NCBI RefSeq assembly: GCF_013408745.1 | Contig: NZ_JACCBJ010000001.1 | Span: 2,418,001-2,482,000 of the forward strand | From: Leifsonia soli | GTDB lineage: Bacteria > Actinomycetota > Actinomycetes > Actinomycetales > Microbacteriaceae | DNA: 64,000 nucleotides | Reading direction: 5' to 3' | In this document: positions 43,341 to 51,675 of the stretch, piece after piece | Layout of the letters: each line of letters starts with the position of its first letter | Position numbering within the stretch: position 1 is the stretch's first letter | Notes under the pieces: generated by a model | Databases searched by the model: none | What the model saw: only the letters and a program-made list of their open reading frames with translations | What the model was told of the DNA's origin: nothing | Translations under genes and position numbers: made by a program

Positions 43341-43894
43341 TACGCCAGCCCCAGGTCCTTCAGGCCGATGGCGGCGTAGTACGGGTAGCCGGCGGCCTCG
43401 ATGGCCTCGCGGGCCCCGGTGTCGCGGTCGACCACGACGGCGACGGCCGCGATCTCGGCGCCGACCGCGCGCAGCGCCTCGGCCGCCTTGAGCGGCGAGC
43501 CACCGGTGGTGGAGGTGTCTTCGAGCACGATCACGCGCTTGCCCTCGAGGTCCGGGCCCTCGACCTGCTTGCCGCGCCCGTGGTCCTTCGGCTCTTTGCG
43601 CACCACGAAGGCGTCGTAGCCGAGACCCTGGGCCGCTCCCTGGTGCAGGATGGCCGCGGCAACGGGGTCGGCGCCCATCGTCATGCCGCCGACGGCGAAG
43701 ACGTCGGGGATGTCACGGATGAGGTCGATCATCACCTGGCCGATGAGGGGGGCAACGCGGTGGTCGAGGCTGACCTTGCGCAGGTCGACGTAGTAGCTCG
43801 CCTTCTTGCCGCTGGTGAGCGTGAAGTCGCCGTGGAAGACGGCCTCGGCGGCGATGTAGTCGATGAGCTGCTGTCGTGCGTCGGTCACATCCAT
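43340..43894 (-). CDS. pyrE: Orotate phosphoribosyltransferase
   Basis: 184 residues from ATG 43894. The PRPP-binding motif VIVLEDTSTTGGS is intact, as are FTLTSGKKASYYVDLRKVSL (orotate-site loop) and FVVRKEPKDHGRGKQVEGP with the flexible catalytic loop Lys. Joins orotate to PRPP in pyrimidine synthesis. The stop TAG shares its last base with the GTG start of the septum-type gene. Divergent from exonuclease III gene. Confidence 0.95.
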   Translation of the reverse strand: MDVTDARQQLIDYIAAEAVFHGDFTLTSGKKASYYVDLRKVSLDHRVAPLIGQVMIDLIRDIPDVFAVGGMTMGADPVAAAILHQGAAQGLGYDAFVVRKEPKDHGRGKQVEGPDLEGKRVIVLEDTSTTGGSPLKAAEALRAVGAEIAAVAVVVDRDTGAREAIEAAGYPYYAAIGLKDLGLA

Positions 43895-44005
43895 GATTCT
43901 AGAGGGGAACCCACCGACCCCCGGGAGTTCTCCACAGGCTGTCGGCGTTCCCACCGACACCCGAGCGGCTCCGGGGACGTCGGCGGCGGCCGATACGATC
44001 GGAGC

Positions 44006-44854
44006 ATGCGCGTCGCGACCTGGAATGTGAACTCGATCCGCACCCGCGTGGGCCGCGTCGTCGACTGGATGGTCCGCGAAGACGTGGATGTGCTCGCCAT
44101 GCAGGAGATCAAGTGCAAGCCGGAGCAGTTCCCGTACCAGCCGTTCGAGGACGCGGGCTACGAAGTCGTCCTGCACGGCCTGAACCAGTGGAACGGCGTC
44201 GCCATCGCCAGTCGCCTGCCGCTGGAGGACGTCGCCATCGGGTTCCCCGACATGCCGGGGTTCCTCAAAGACCACGACGGTCCCGACCTCCCGAAGGAGG
44301 CGCGCGCGATCGGGGCGACAGTGCAGGGCATCCGCCTCTGGAGCCTCTACGTACCCAACGGCCGGTCGCTCGCCGATCCGCACTACGTCTACAAGCTCGA
44401 CTGGCTCGCCACCCTCGCCGCCGACACTCAGCGCTGGCTCGCCGACGACCCCGGTCTGCAGCTCGCACTCATGGGCGACTGGAACGTCGCGCCCCTCGAC
44501 TCCGATGTCGGCGACCCCAGCCTGGTGCCCGGCGTCTCGACCCACATCTCGCCGCCCGAGCGCACGGCGTTCGCCGCGTTCGAGAAAGTCGGGCTGACCG
44601 ACGTCGTCCGCCCCATCGTGCCGGACGGCTACACCTACTGGGACTACAAGCAGCTGCGGTTCCCGCGCAACGAAGGCCTGCGCATCGACTTCATCCTCGG
44701 CTCCCGCGCCTTCGCCGACCGCGTGGTGGATGCGAGCATCCACCGCAACGAGCGGAAGGGAGACGCCCCCAGCGACCACGTCCCCGTCCTCGTCGAGCTG
44801 GCGCCCATCGCGGCGGCGGACGACGACGACGACCGACCGATGATCTTCGGCTGA
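44006..44854 (+). CDS. xthA: Exodeoxyribonuclease III / AP endonuclease
   Basis: 282 residues from ATG 44006. The exonuclease-endonuclease-phosphatase signature is complete: TWNVNSIRTR, MQEIKC (catalytic Glu), LYVPNGR, MGDWNVAP (Asp/Asn pair) and the final SDHVPVL. The length fits ExoIII enzymes. It removes 3' blocks and cuts at abasic sites in DNA repair. An acidic tail (AADDDDDRPMIFG) is added at the end. The next gene begins 13 bases later. Confidence 0.94.
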   Translation: MRVATWNVNSIRTRVGRVVDWMVREDVDVLAMQEIKCKPEQFPYQPFEDAGYEVVLHGLNQWNGVAIASRLPLEDVAIGFPDMPGFLKDHDGPDLPKEARAIGATVQGIRLWSLYVPNGRSLADPHYVYKLDWLATLAADTQRWLADDPGLQLALMGDWNVAPLDSDVGDPSLVPGVSTHISPPERTAFAAFEKVGLTDVVRPIVPDGYTYWDYKQLRFPRNEGLRIDFILGSRAFADRVVDASIHRNERKGDAPSDHVPVLVELAPIAAADDDDDRPMIFG

Positions 44855-44867
44855 CAGGCAGGAACCG

Positions 44868-45320
44868 ATGAGCACGCCGCCTCCCCCGCCCGGATACCCC
44901 AGCCACGCCGGTCACCCCGGCTCCCCGGCGCCGCAGCCGGGCTTCCCGCAGCCGGGCTTCCCGCAGCCACGCGCACGCCGGCCGGTGATCGTCTGGGATC
45001 TGGTGACGTCGATCATCCTGCTCGTCATCGCCATCGTGATCGCCGCCATCCTCACCTTCGCCGCGTTCTTCCTCGCGTTCGCGAGCGACCCGTGCGGGGC
45101 GTCGACGGTGTGCGACACCGAACGCATGGGGGCCGGCTTCTTCATCGCGCTCTTCGGACCCGCCGTGGTCACGCTGATCGCCGTCGTCGCGACCGTCGTG
45201 CTGCTGATCGTGCGCCGCATCAGCTTCTGGGTTCCCATCGCCGGCATCCTGCTCGCGGTGGGCGTCTGGGTCGGCGGCGCGGCACTGGTCATCTCGGGCG
45301 TGCCGGGGTCGTCCCTCTAG
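44868..45320 (+). CDS. Small membrane protein with Pro-rich N terminus
   Basis: 150 residues. The first 42 are Pro/Gly-rich with repeats of QPGFPQPGFPQP, followed by helices at about 43-70, 88-112 and 118-145. Two Cys (DPCGASTVC) lie in the outer loop between helices 1 and 2. The layout resembles small actinobacterial DUF-type membrane proteins with Pro-rich cytoplasmic leaders; no function known. Downstream of the xthA gene by 13 bases, probably same transcript. Confidence 0.75.
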   Translation: MSTPPPPPGYPSHAGHPGSPAPQPGFPQPGFPQPRARRPVIVWDLVTSIILLVIAIVIAAILTFAAFFLAFASDPCGASTVCDTERMGAGFFIALFGPAVVTLIAVVATVVLLIVRRISFWVPIAGILLAVGVWVGGAALVISGVPGSSL

Positions 45321-45352
45321 CCTGTCGCCTCCCGGACGACGCTGCATCAACT

Positions 45353-45363
45353 TTCGTTACGAA
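45353..45363. promoter_or_regulatory. Small dyad upstream of the sulfonate-type importer
   Basis: TTCGT-T-ACGAA is a perfect 5-1-5 inverted repeat, 53 bases before the ATPase start codon, in the least GC-rich part of the gap. Could be an operator; no regulator is adjacent. Confidence 0.3.
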
Positions 45364-45416
45364 GCGTTGCGCCGGGCCAGCGGGCGCGGCGCACTCGTCG
45401 GTAGCGTCGGAGCACC

Positions 45417-46298
45417 ATGACCGACTCGTCCTCCGCCTACCCCGTCGAGTTCTCGGACGTCGCGCGTTCGTTCCCGGCGCCGGACCGGCCTTCCGGACGG
45501 CGTCGCTCAGCGGACCGGGAGCAGGAGGCCTCCGCTGCGGGCGAGCGCGCCGTGCTGCGGGATGTGTCCCTTCAGATCCGCGCGGGCGAGGTCGTCGCGA
45601 TCCTGGGCCCGAGCGGATGCGGCAAGTCGACCCTCCTGCGCATCGCCGGCGGCCTGGACACCCCCACCGGCGGAGCCGCCCTCATCGACGGGAGCGCCGT
45701 CACCCGATTCGATGCCCGCTGCGCCGTTGGGTTCCAGGAGCCGCGGCTGCTGCCGTGGCGCTCGATCGCCGACAACGTCGCGCTCGGTCTTCCCCGCGGC
45801 CTCGACCGCGCCGACGGACGGCAGCGGGTGGCCCAGCTGCTCGACCTCGTCGGGCTGACGGCGTCCGCGACGCTGCGACCCCGCGAGGTCTCGGGCGGCA
45901 TGGCGCAGCGCGCGTCGCTGGCCCGCGCTCTCGCCCGCAACCCCGGAGTGCTGCTGCTCGACGAGCCGTTCGGCGCTCTCGACGCCCTGACACGGCTGAA
46001 GATGCAGGACCTCCTCCTCGACATCCACGCCGCCGCGCCCGCCACCATCCTGCTGGTCACGCACGACGTCGACGAGGCCCTGCAGCTCGCGGACCGTGTG
46101 GTCCTCCTGGGCGGTGAGGACGGCCGGCCGGGCTCGACCATCCGCAGCGTCACGACCGTCCCCGGAACCCGTCCACGGGACCGCGGGTCGGCCGAACTCG
46201 CGGAGCTGCGAGCCGACCTGCTCGACGGCCTCGGCATCGACCGCCACGGCCGCGCGCGCGACGAGCAGCGGACAGCCGTCCCCGTCTTCCCGTACTGA
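45417..46298 (+). CDS. ssuB: Sulfonate/nitrate-type ABC transporter ATP-binding protein
   Basis: 293 residues. After an unusual polar insert of about 30 residues (22-45, RPSGRRRSADREQE) the ATPase core follows: Walker A GPSGCGKS (64-71), VGFQEPRLLPWRSIADNV (the PWR-type Q-loop typical of SsuB/TauB/NrtD), SGGMAQRASLARALA signature, and VLLLDEPFGALDALT Walker B. The SsuB naming rests on this wording and on neighbours. First gene of an importer operon with binding protein and permease downstream. Atypical order: ATPase, binding protein, permease. Confidence 0.88.
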   Translation: MTDSSSAYPVEFSDVARSFPAPDRPSGRRRSADREQEASAAGERAVLRDVSLQIRAGEVVAILGPSGCGKSTLLRIAGGLDTPTGGAALIDGSAVTRFDARCAVGFQEPRLLPWRSIADNVALGLPRGLDRADGRQRVAQLLDLVGLTASATLRPREVSGGMAQRASLARALARNPGVLLLDEPFGALDALTRLKMQDLLLDIHAAAPATILLVTHDVDEALQLADRVVLLGGEDGRPGSTIRSVTTVPGTRPRDRGSAELAELRADLLDGLGIDRHGRARDEQRTAVPVFPY

Positions 46299-46312
46299 AC
46301 AGCGCCACCTGC

Positions 46313-46346
46313 ACCGCCGCACCACCCGCACCGCCGCACCACCCGC
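46313..46346. repeat. 17-base tandem duplication between ssuB and ssuA
   Basis: accgccgcaccacccgc occurs twice in direct tandem, followed by a degenerate third copy (agccgcacccccgc). It fills most of the 86-base gap between the ATPase and binding-protein genes. Ends just before the ribosome site gaaagagg. Confidence 0.8.
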
Positions 46347-46384
46347 ACAGCCGCACCCCCGCACAGACATCCGAAAGAGGCATC

Positions 46385-47422
46385 ATGCGCCGCAGACCCA
46401 CCATCCTGACCGCCGCCGCCGGCATCGTCGCGGCCGCCAGCCTGCTGCTCACCGGCTGCGTCGCCGGCGAGGGCTCCGCCTCCGGCGCCACCAACTCGGC
46501 CGGAGTGACGAAGGGCGGGACCCTCACCATCGACTTCGCGACCTACAACCCGCTCAGCCTGGTCATCAAGAAGGAGGGCTGGCTGGAGAAGGCGCTGAAG
46601 AAGCAGGACATCACCGTCACCTGGGTGCAGTCCGCCGGCTCCAACAAGGCGAACGAGGCACTCCGCTCCGGCGCGATCGACGTCGGCTCGACCGCCGGCT
46701 CCGCCGCGCTGCTCGCCCGCTCGAACGGATCGCCGATCAAGACGATCGACATCTACTCGCAGCCCGAGTGGTCGGCCATCGTCGTCGGCCCGAACTCGAC
46801 CATCACCTCGGTCAAGGACCTCAAGGGCAAGCAGATCGCCGCCACCAAGGGAACGGACCCGTACTTCTTCCTGCTGCAGGCGCTCGAGGCCAACGGGCTC
46901 TCGGCGAACGACGTGACCATCCAGAACCTCCAGCACGCCGACGGCTGGGCTGCCCTGCAGAACGGCTCGGTCGACGCCTGGAGCGGACTCGACCCGATCA
47001 TGGCGAACGCCGAGAAGTCGGGCGCCAAGCTCATCTACCGCAACGTGAAGTTCAACACCTACGGCTTCCTGAACGCCACCGAGTCGTTCATCGACTCGAA
47101 GCCGGATGTCGCGCAGACCGTCGTGAACACCTACGAGTACGCGCGCGCCTGGGCCGAGAAGCACCCCGACGAGACGGCGAAGATCCTCTCCGACGTCGCC
47201 GGGATCGACCCCGCCGTCGCCACCACGGTGATCACCGAGCGCACCAACCTCGACGTCTCGAACATTCCGGGGGCCGCGCAGCTCGCCGTGCTCAAGAAGG
47301 TGGGCCCGATCTTCGTCGCCTCGAGCGACGTGAAGTCGCAGTCGGACATCGACAAGGCGCTCGACTCCCTGCTCGACCCGTCCTTCGCGAAGAAGGCCGA
47401 CCCGAGCGCCATCGGCGGCTGA
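46385..47422 (+). CDS. ssuA: Aliphatic sulfonate-type ABC substrate-binding lipoprotein
   Basis: 345 residues. Lipobox LLTGC with Cys25 after a hydrophobic signal. The mature part has the SsuA/TauA/NMT1 fold: TIDFATYNPLSLVIKKEGWL near the N terminus, VQSAGSNKANEALRSGAIDV and GSTAGSAALLARSNG (ligand contacts), then VKDLKGKQIAATKGTDPYFF and the IDKALDSLLDPSFAKK end. Family members bind alkanesulfonates, nitrate or thiamine precursors; sulfonate is most likely from the permease and ATPase, but no monooxygenase (ssuD) is adjacent. Confidence 0.88.
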   Translation: MRRRPTILTAAAGIVAAASLLLTGCVAGEGSASGATNSAGVTKGGTLTIDFATYNPLSLVIKKEGWLEKALKKQDITVTWVQSAGSNKANEALRSGAIDVGSTAGSAALLARSNGSPIKTIDIYSQPEWSAIVVGPNSTITSVKDLKGKQIAATKGTDPYFFLLQALEANGLSANDVTIQNLQHADGWAALQNGSVDAWSGLDPIMANAEKSGAKLIYRNVKFNTYGFLNATESFIDSKPDVAQTVVNTYEYARAWAEKHPDETAKILSDVAGIDPAVATTVITERTNLDVSNIPGAAQLAVLKKVGPIFVASSDVKSQSDIDKALDSLLDPSFAKKADPSAIGG

Positions 47423-47431
47423 CGCATCCCG

Positions 47432-48244
47432 ATGACGGTTCACAACGCACCGGAGGTCGTCGCGACGACGGTCGCACGCACGCCGGTCCTGTCGCGTCGC
47501 GGGGTGAGGATCGCCGCCGGCTTCGTCCTCCCCATCGTCCTGCTCGCGGTCTGGCAGCTCGCGTCGACCTCCGGTGCGTTCACGTCGTCGCAGCTGCCGT
47601 CGCCCGCGATGGTGTGGGAGGCCGCGGTCGACCTCGCCCAGCGGGGGCTCCTGGGTCAGTACGTCGCCATCTCGACGCAGCGCGTGCTCATCGGGTTCGC
47701 GTTCGGCGCGGGCCTCGGGCTCCTGCTCGGAGCCCTCGTCGGGCTGTCGCGCTGGTCGGATGTGCTGTTCAGCCCGACGCTCGCGGCCATCCGGGCCGTG
47801 CCCTCCCTCGCCTGGGTGCCGCTGCTGATCCTGTGGTTCAAGATCGGCGAGGACTCGAAGATCATCCTGATCGCGATCGGGGCCTTCTTCCCCGTCTACA
47901 CCACCGTCGCCGCTGCGCTGAAACACGTCGACCGCCACCTGGTGGAGGCGGGACGCGCCTTCGGGCTGAACGGCGTCCGGCTCTTGACGACGGTGCAGCT
48001 GCCCGCTGTGCTGCCGTCGGTGATCTCCGGGCTCCGCCTCGCGATGGCGCAGGCGTGGCTGTTCCTGGTCGCCGCCGAGCTGATCGCCTCGTCGATGGGG
48101 CTCGGCTTCCTGCTCAACGACTCGCAGAACAACGGACGGACGGACCGCCTCTTCCTGGCGATCATCCTGCTGGCGATCCTGGGCATCATCACCGACTCGC
48201 TGCTCGGGCTGTTCGAGCGGTGGTCGGCCCGGCGCTGGGGCTGA
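47432..48244 (+). CDS. ssuC: Sulfonate-type ABC transporter permease
   Basis: 270 residues, start ATG 47432, 9 bases after the binding-protein stop. Six helices are expected (about 22-45, 85-107, 115-135, 140-160, 200-222, 232-252). The coupling motif EAGRAFGLNGVRLLTTVQLP is the EAA loop of SsuC/TauC permeases, and VPSLAWVPLLILWFKIGEDS is a family-typical segment. Third gene of the importer operon. Confidence 0.9.
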   Translation: MTVHNAPEVVATTVARTPVLSRRGVRIAAGFVLPIVLLAVWQLASTSGAFTSSQLPSPAMVWEAAVDLAQRGLLGQYVAISTQRVLIGFAFGAGLGLLLGALVGLSRWSDVLFSPTLAAIRAVPSLAWVPLLILWFKIGEDSKIILIAIGAFFPVYTTVAAALKHVDRHLVEAGRAFGLNGVRLLTTVQLPAVLPSVISGLRLAMAQAWLFLVAAELIASSMGLGFLLNDSQNNGRTDRLFLAIILLAILGIITDSLLGLFERWSARRWG

Positions 48245-48352
48245 ACCGCCTCCGGCTGCCGCACGATCCGCCTGGGAAGTCCAGGCCCTATACCCGCCCT
48301 GCGCCCGGCCTACCGTCGACTGCGAAACCAGAAGGCAGTGAAAGGAGCCGTA

Positions 48353-48820
48353 ATGGCTGCAGTGACCAAGTCCATCGACGTGACCGTGCCGGTCTCGACG
48401 GCGTACAACCAGTGGACCCAGTTCGAGTCCTTCCCGCACTTCCTCGACGAGGTCGAGGAGATCCGCCAGGTCGACGACACCACCAACCACTGGCGCGTCA
48501 AGATCGGCGGCGCGGAGCGTCAGTTCGACACCGTGATCACCGAGCAGCTCCCGGACGAGCGCGTCGCGTGGAAGTCCGTCGCGGGAGACACCGAGCACGC
48601 CGGTGTCGTCACGTTCCACCGCCTGTCCGACACCGAGACGAAGGTGACGGTGCAGCTGGAATGGGCCCCGTCCGACGCGCTCGAGAAGATCGGCGCCGCA
48701 TTCGGCCTGGACGACCACGCCGTCAAGAAGGACCTCGAGAACTTCAAGAAGTTCATCGAGTCGCAGGGCGCCGAGACGGGTGCCTGGCGCGGCGAGGTCG
48801 ACCGCGGAGACACGGTCTGA
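48353..48820 (+). CDS. SRPBCC/polyketide cyclase-type protein
   Basis: 155 residues from ATG 48353, which has aaaggag 5 bases upstream. KSIDVTVPVSTAYNQWTQFE, FPHFLDEVEEIRQVDDTTNHW, ERVAWKSVAGDTEHAGVVTF and EWAPSDALEKIGAAFG give the helix-grip fold of START-like SRPBCC proteins of the cyclase/dehydrase branch. Such proteins hold a hydrophobic ligand. No catalytic residue can be assigned. Ends at a strong hairpin. Confidence 0.85.
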   Translation: MAAVTKSIDVTVPVSTAYNQWTQFESFPHFLDEVEEIRQVDDTTNHWRVKIGGAERQFDTVITEQLPDERVAWKSVAGDTEHAGVVTFHRLSDTETKVTVQLEWAPSDALEKIGAAFGLDDHAVKKDLENFKKFIESQGAETGAWRGEVDRGDTV

Positions 48821-48838
48821 TCCTCCTCGACCCAGAAC

Positions 48839-48883
48839 CACGAGAACAGCGCCGGTGCGGTTCGCACCGGCGCCGTTCTCGTG
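48839..48883 (+). terminator. Terminator after the SRPBCC gene
   Basis: cacgagaac-a-gcgccggtgc and its complement form a 20-base stem with one mismatch around a small loop. Followed by gtgtgtcac. Strong, no U tract. Confidence 0.8.
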
Positions 48884-48983
48884 TGTCACACACCGTCGGA
48901 GATCACACGCACTCTCGGGAGGAACTCCATCCGCACCGCGGCGCGTCGGAGAGGTGAACGTTTCGTACCGACGATGCCTCGCG

Positions 48984-50420
48984 TCAGCGAGTCGAGTCGA
49001 CCTTCTCGGGGGTGGACCGCCGGCGTGCGGCCGCGGAGTAGATCCGCTCGACGATCCACAGCAGGATGCCGATGCCCAGCAGCCCGAGCGCGATCGTGTA
49101 CTGGCCGACCGGGCGACCGGACGTCCACGGGAACACCAGGTACAGGCACGTGATGGCGCCGACGATGGGCAGCACGGTGGGCGAGCGGAAGTGCTTGTGG
49201 TCCACCGGCTGCTTGCGCAGCACCAGCACCGCCACGTTGACCACCGCGAACACGGCCAGCAGGAGCAGGGAGGTCGTACCTCCGAGCAGCGCGACGATCG
49301 ACCCCTTGGGGTCGAGTGAGACGTAGATGATGAGGGCGACGGCGAGGGCCGTCGTGAACAGGATGGCCGTCCACGGCGTCCGGCGCTTCGGCGACACCTT
49401 CGCCAGGAAGGGCGGCAGCACGCTCTGGCGGCTCATGCCGTAGAGCAGCCGGCTCGCCATCATCATGTTGATGAGGGCCGTGTTGGCAACCGCGAACATC
49501 GAGATGAACGGCAGCAGGTCGTTGATCGGGAAGCCCGGAGCTGCCGCCTCCACCGCCGCGACCAGGGGCGTCTCACTGCCGGCCAGCTCCCCGATCGGGA
49601 CGAGGGCGACGACGGTGATCGAGACCAGCACGTAGATCACCGCGGCGATGCCGAGGCCGCTCAGCATCATCTTCGGGAAGATGCGACTCGGGTTCTTGGT
49701 CTCCTCCGCCATGTTGACCGAGTCCTCGAACCCCACCATCGCGAAGAACGCGAGCGACGTCGCCGTGCTCACCGCCAGCAGCACGCCCTTGTCCTCCGGC
49801 GTCTCGAACGCCACCACCTGTGACCAGTTCGCGTTGCCGCCGCCGATCGCCCACAGGCCGATGAAGATCACGAGCAGCAGACCGGAGAGCTCCACGAGGG
49901 TCAGCACCACGTTCAGCCATACGCTCTCGGAGACCCCGCGCAGATTCACCAGCATGATGAGCACGATGAAGCCGAGGGCGATGAGCAGTGTCGTGAGATT
50001 GTCATCCGGGATGCCGAAGCCGACCGTCAGGTTCACCGCGAACGCGCGCGACGCCGTCGATGCCGACGTGATGCCGGAGGTCATGACGATGAAGCACACG
50101 ATGAACGTGAAGAAGTGGATGCCGAACGCCTTGTGCGTGTACAGCGCGGCCCCGGCCGCCTGAGGATACTTGGTCACCAGCTCCAGGTAGGAGAAGGCGG
50201 TCACGGTCGCCACCGCGAACGCCAGCAGGAACGGCAGCCACGCCGCCCCGCCGACCTCGGCCGCGACCTGACCGGTGAGGGCGTAGACGCCCGTCCCCAG
50301 GATGTCGCCGACGATGAAGAGGAGCAGGAGCCCCGGCCCGAGGGCCCGTTTCAGCTCCGGCTGCTCGGACTTGTCCGGATCGACGGTCTTGACCACCTGG
50401 GTCCAGGACGGATCGCTCAC
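48984..50420 (-). CDS. APC-family amino acid permease
   Basis: 478 residues from GTG 50420, following ggag. Twelve helices; helix 1 has the unwound LFIVGDILGTGVYALTG motif of the APC fold, and helix 6 carries FFAMVGFEDSVNMAEETKNP, the consensus seen in cationic amino acid/GABA permeases. It imports an amino acid or amine with protons; substrate not evident. Separated from the SDR gene upstream on the same strand by the 75-base gap at 50421-50495, without clear terminator. Confidence 0.9.
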   Translation of the reverse strand: MSDPSWTQVVKTVDPDKSEQPELKRALGPGLLLLFIVGDILGTGVYALTGQVAAEVGGAAWLPFLLAFAVATVTAFSYLELVTKYPQAAGAALYTHKAFGIHFFTFIVCFIVMTSGITSASTASRAFAVNLTVGFGIPDDNLTTLLIALGFIVLIMLVNLRGVSESVWLNVVLTLVELSGLLLVIFIGLWAIGGGNANWSQVVAFETPEDKGVLLAVSTATSLAFFAMVGFEDSVNMAEETKNPSRIFPKMMLSGLGIAAVIYVLVSITVVALVPIGELAGSETPLVAAVEAAAPGFPINDLLPFISMFAVANTALINMMMASRLLYGMSRQSVLPPFLAKVSPKRRTPWTAILFTTALAVALIIYVSLDPKGSIVALLGGTTSLLLLAVFAVVNVAVLVLRKQPVDHKHFRSPTVLPIVGAITCLYLVFPWTSGRPVGQYTIALGLLGIGILLWIVERIYSAAARRRSTPEKVDSTR

Positions 50421-50495
50421 GTTGGGCTCCCTTCGACGTTCGCTCGGGGAGCCACTGTATGTGAGTTCGTACAGAAAAGGGAGTCCCGGCGGCCG

Positions 50496-51392
50496 CTATT
50501 GCCGCCCGGTGAACCCCTCCATCGAGTCGTACACGCCGAAAACGCGGCCCGCGACGACGTCCCAGGCGCGCGTCGGGAGGACACCGCGGAGCGTCCGGGC
50601 CAGCCCGACCGTCCACGGCAGCATCAGCATCGGACGTCCGGCGAGCATCGCGCGCCAGACCCGGTCGACCACGTACTCGGGGCGCATCACCGGGGTCAGG
50701 AGCGGCCCGCGGGCGCCCTCGAACATCCCGGTGTCGATGTAGCTCGGGGCGACCGTCGTCACCTTCACGTGGCCGAAGCCCTGCTGCTGCAGTTCGAGGC
50801 GGACGCTGTCGCTCCAGCCGATCACCGCCCACTTGCTGGCGGCGTAGACGCTCATCCGCGGGTTCGCGATCGTCCCGGCCGCGGAGGCGATGTTGACGAT
50901 GCGGGCCTCGCGGGGGCTGCGCTGCATCCCGGGCAGGAACTCGCGCGTGACGTACATCGGGGCGAGAGCGTTGACCTGCATCGTGGGACGGGTGTCGTCG
51001 CCGTTGTCATGCTCCCAGAAGTACTTGCCCCGGACGATGCCCGCGTTGTTGATGAGCACGTCGACGCCGCCGATCTCCTTGCGGACCGCCTGCGCGGTCT
51101 GCGCGATCGCGCCGAGCTCGGCGAGGTCGACGACGTACGGCAGCACGCTCGTCGCCGCTCGTCCGGCCGCGGAACTCGGCGAGCGCAGGGGCGCGCCCCA
51201 GGCCGCCGCGGTGCGTCCGGCGAGCACCTCGCGGCGCAGTCGATGGGTCAACTCGGCGAGCGCCGCTTCGTCCCGGTCCCAGAGCACGACCGCTCGCGCG
51301 CCCTCGAGCACGGCGCGCTCGGCGTACAGCCGCCCCATGCCGGAGGCCGCCCCGGTGATGAGCACGCGCGCACCGCGAACCGTTCTCGCCAT
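50496..51392 (-). CDS. Short-chain dehydrogenase/reductase
   Basis: 298 residues from ATG 51392 (ATGs at 51401 and 51404 are alternatives; none has a clear ribosome site). Cofactor motif TGAASGMGR (13-21), acidic VVLWDRDE favouring NAD, LINNAGIV, the catalytic NIASAAG and VYAASK. An insertion of about 20 residues after HRLRREVLAGRT is not usual. C-terminal lipid-facing segment RPMLMLPWTVGLARTL is typical of membrane-associated SDRs acting on hydrophobic substrates. Unknown substrate. Confidence 0.87.
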   Translation of the reverse strand: MARTVRGARVLITGAASGMGRLYAERAVLEGARAVVLWDRDEAALAELTHRLRREVLAGRTAAAWGAPLRSPSSAAGRAATSVLPYVVDLAELGAIAQTAQAVRKEIGGVDVLINNAGIVRGKYFWEHDNGDDTRPTMQVNALAPMYVTREFLPGMQRSPREARIVNIASAAGTIANPRMSVYAASKWAVIGWSDSVRLELQQQGFGHVKVTTVAPSYIDTGMFEGARGPLLTPVMRPEYVVDRVWRAMLAGRPMLMLPWTVGLARTLRGVLPTRAWDVVAGRVFGVYDSMEGFTGRQ

Positions 51393-51675
51393 GCCCCCCA
51401 TCATCGCAGCGTCCACACCCCTCCGGCCTCCCCACGCTCTCCACCCACCGTCGAGTACGCGAACTTTGCACGCCCCGACGGCGTTTCGTGTGCAATCTGT
51501 GCGGACTCGACGGCGGCGAAGAGCGGAAGACGCGGGAGGGTTTGTTGCGCTCTGAGCGCGGAGGGCGCAGTTTTCCGCCGGGATGGGCAACAAAACGCTC
51601 GCGATCCCCGGATAGGCTCGATTCATCCACACGACTGCCGCGTGCGAGCGGCCGACCAGCGACGGGAGGTTCGTC

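Noticed and set aside
40965..43379. Plus-strand frame of 800 codons opposite the septum-type gene
   Set aside because: Gly/Arg low-complexity antisense of a Pro/Ala/Glu-rich protein; pyrE and the outer Cys domain fix the minus strand as coding.
45572..48889. Minus-strand open frame of 1100 codons opposite the importer genes
   Set aside because: Antisense shadow: the plus strand encodes ABC components and an SRPBCC protein with clear motifs.
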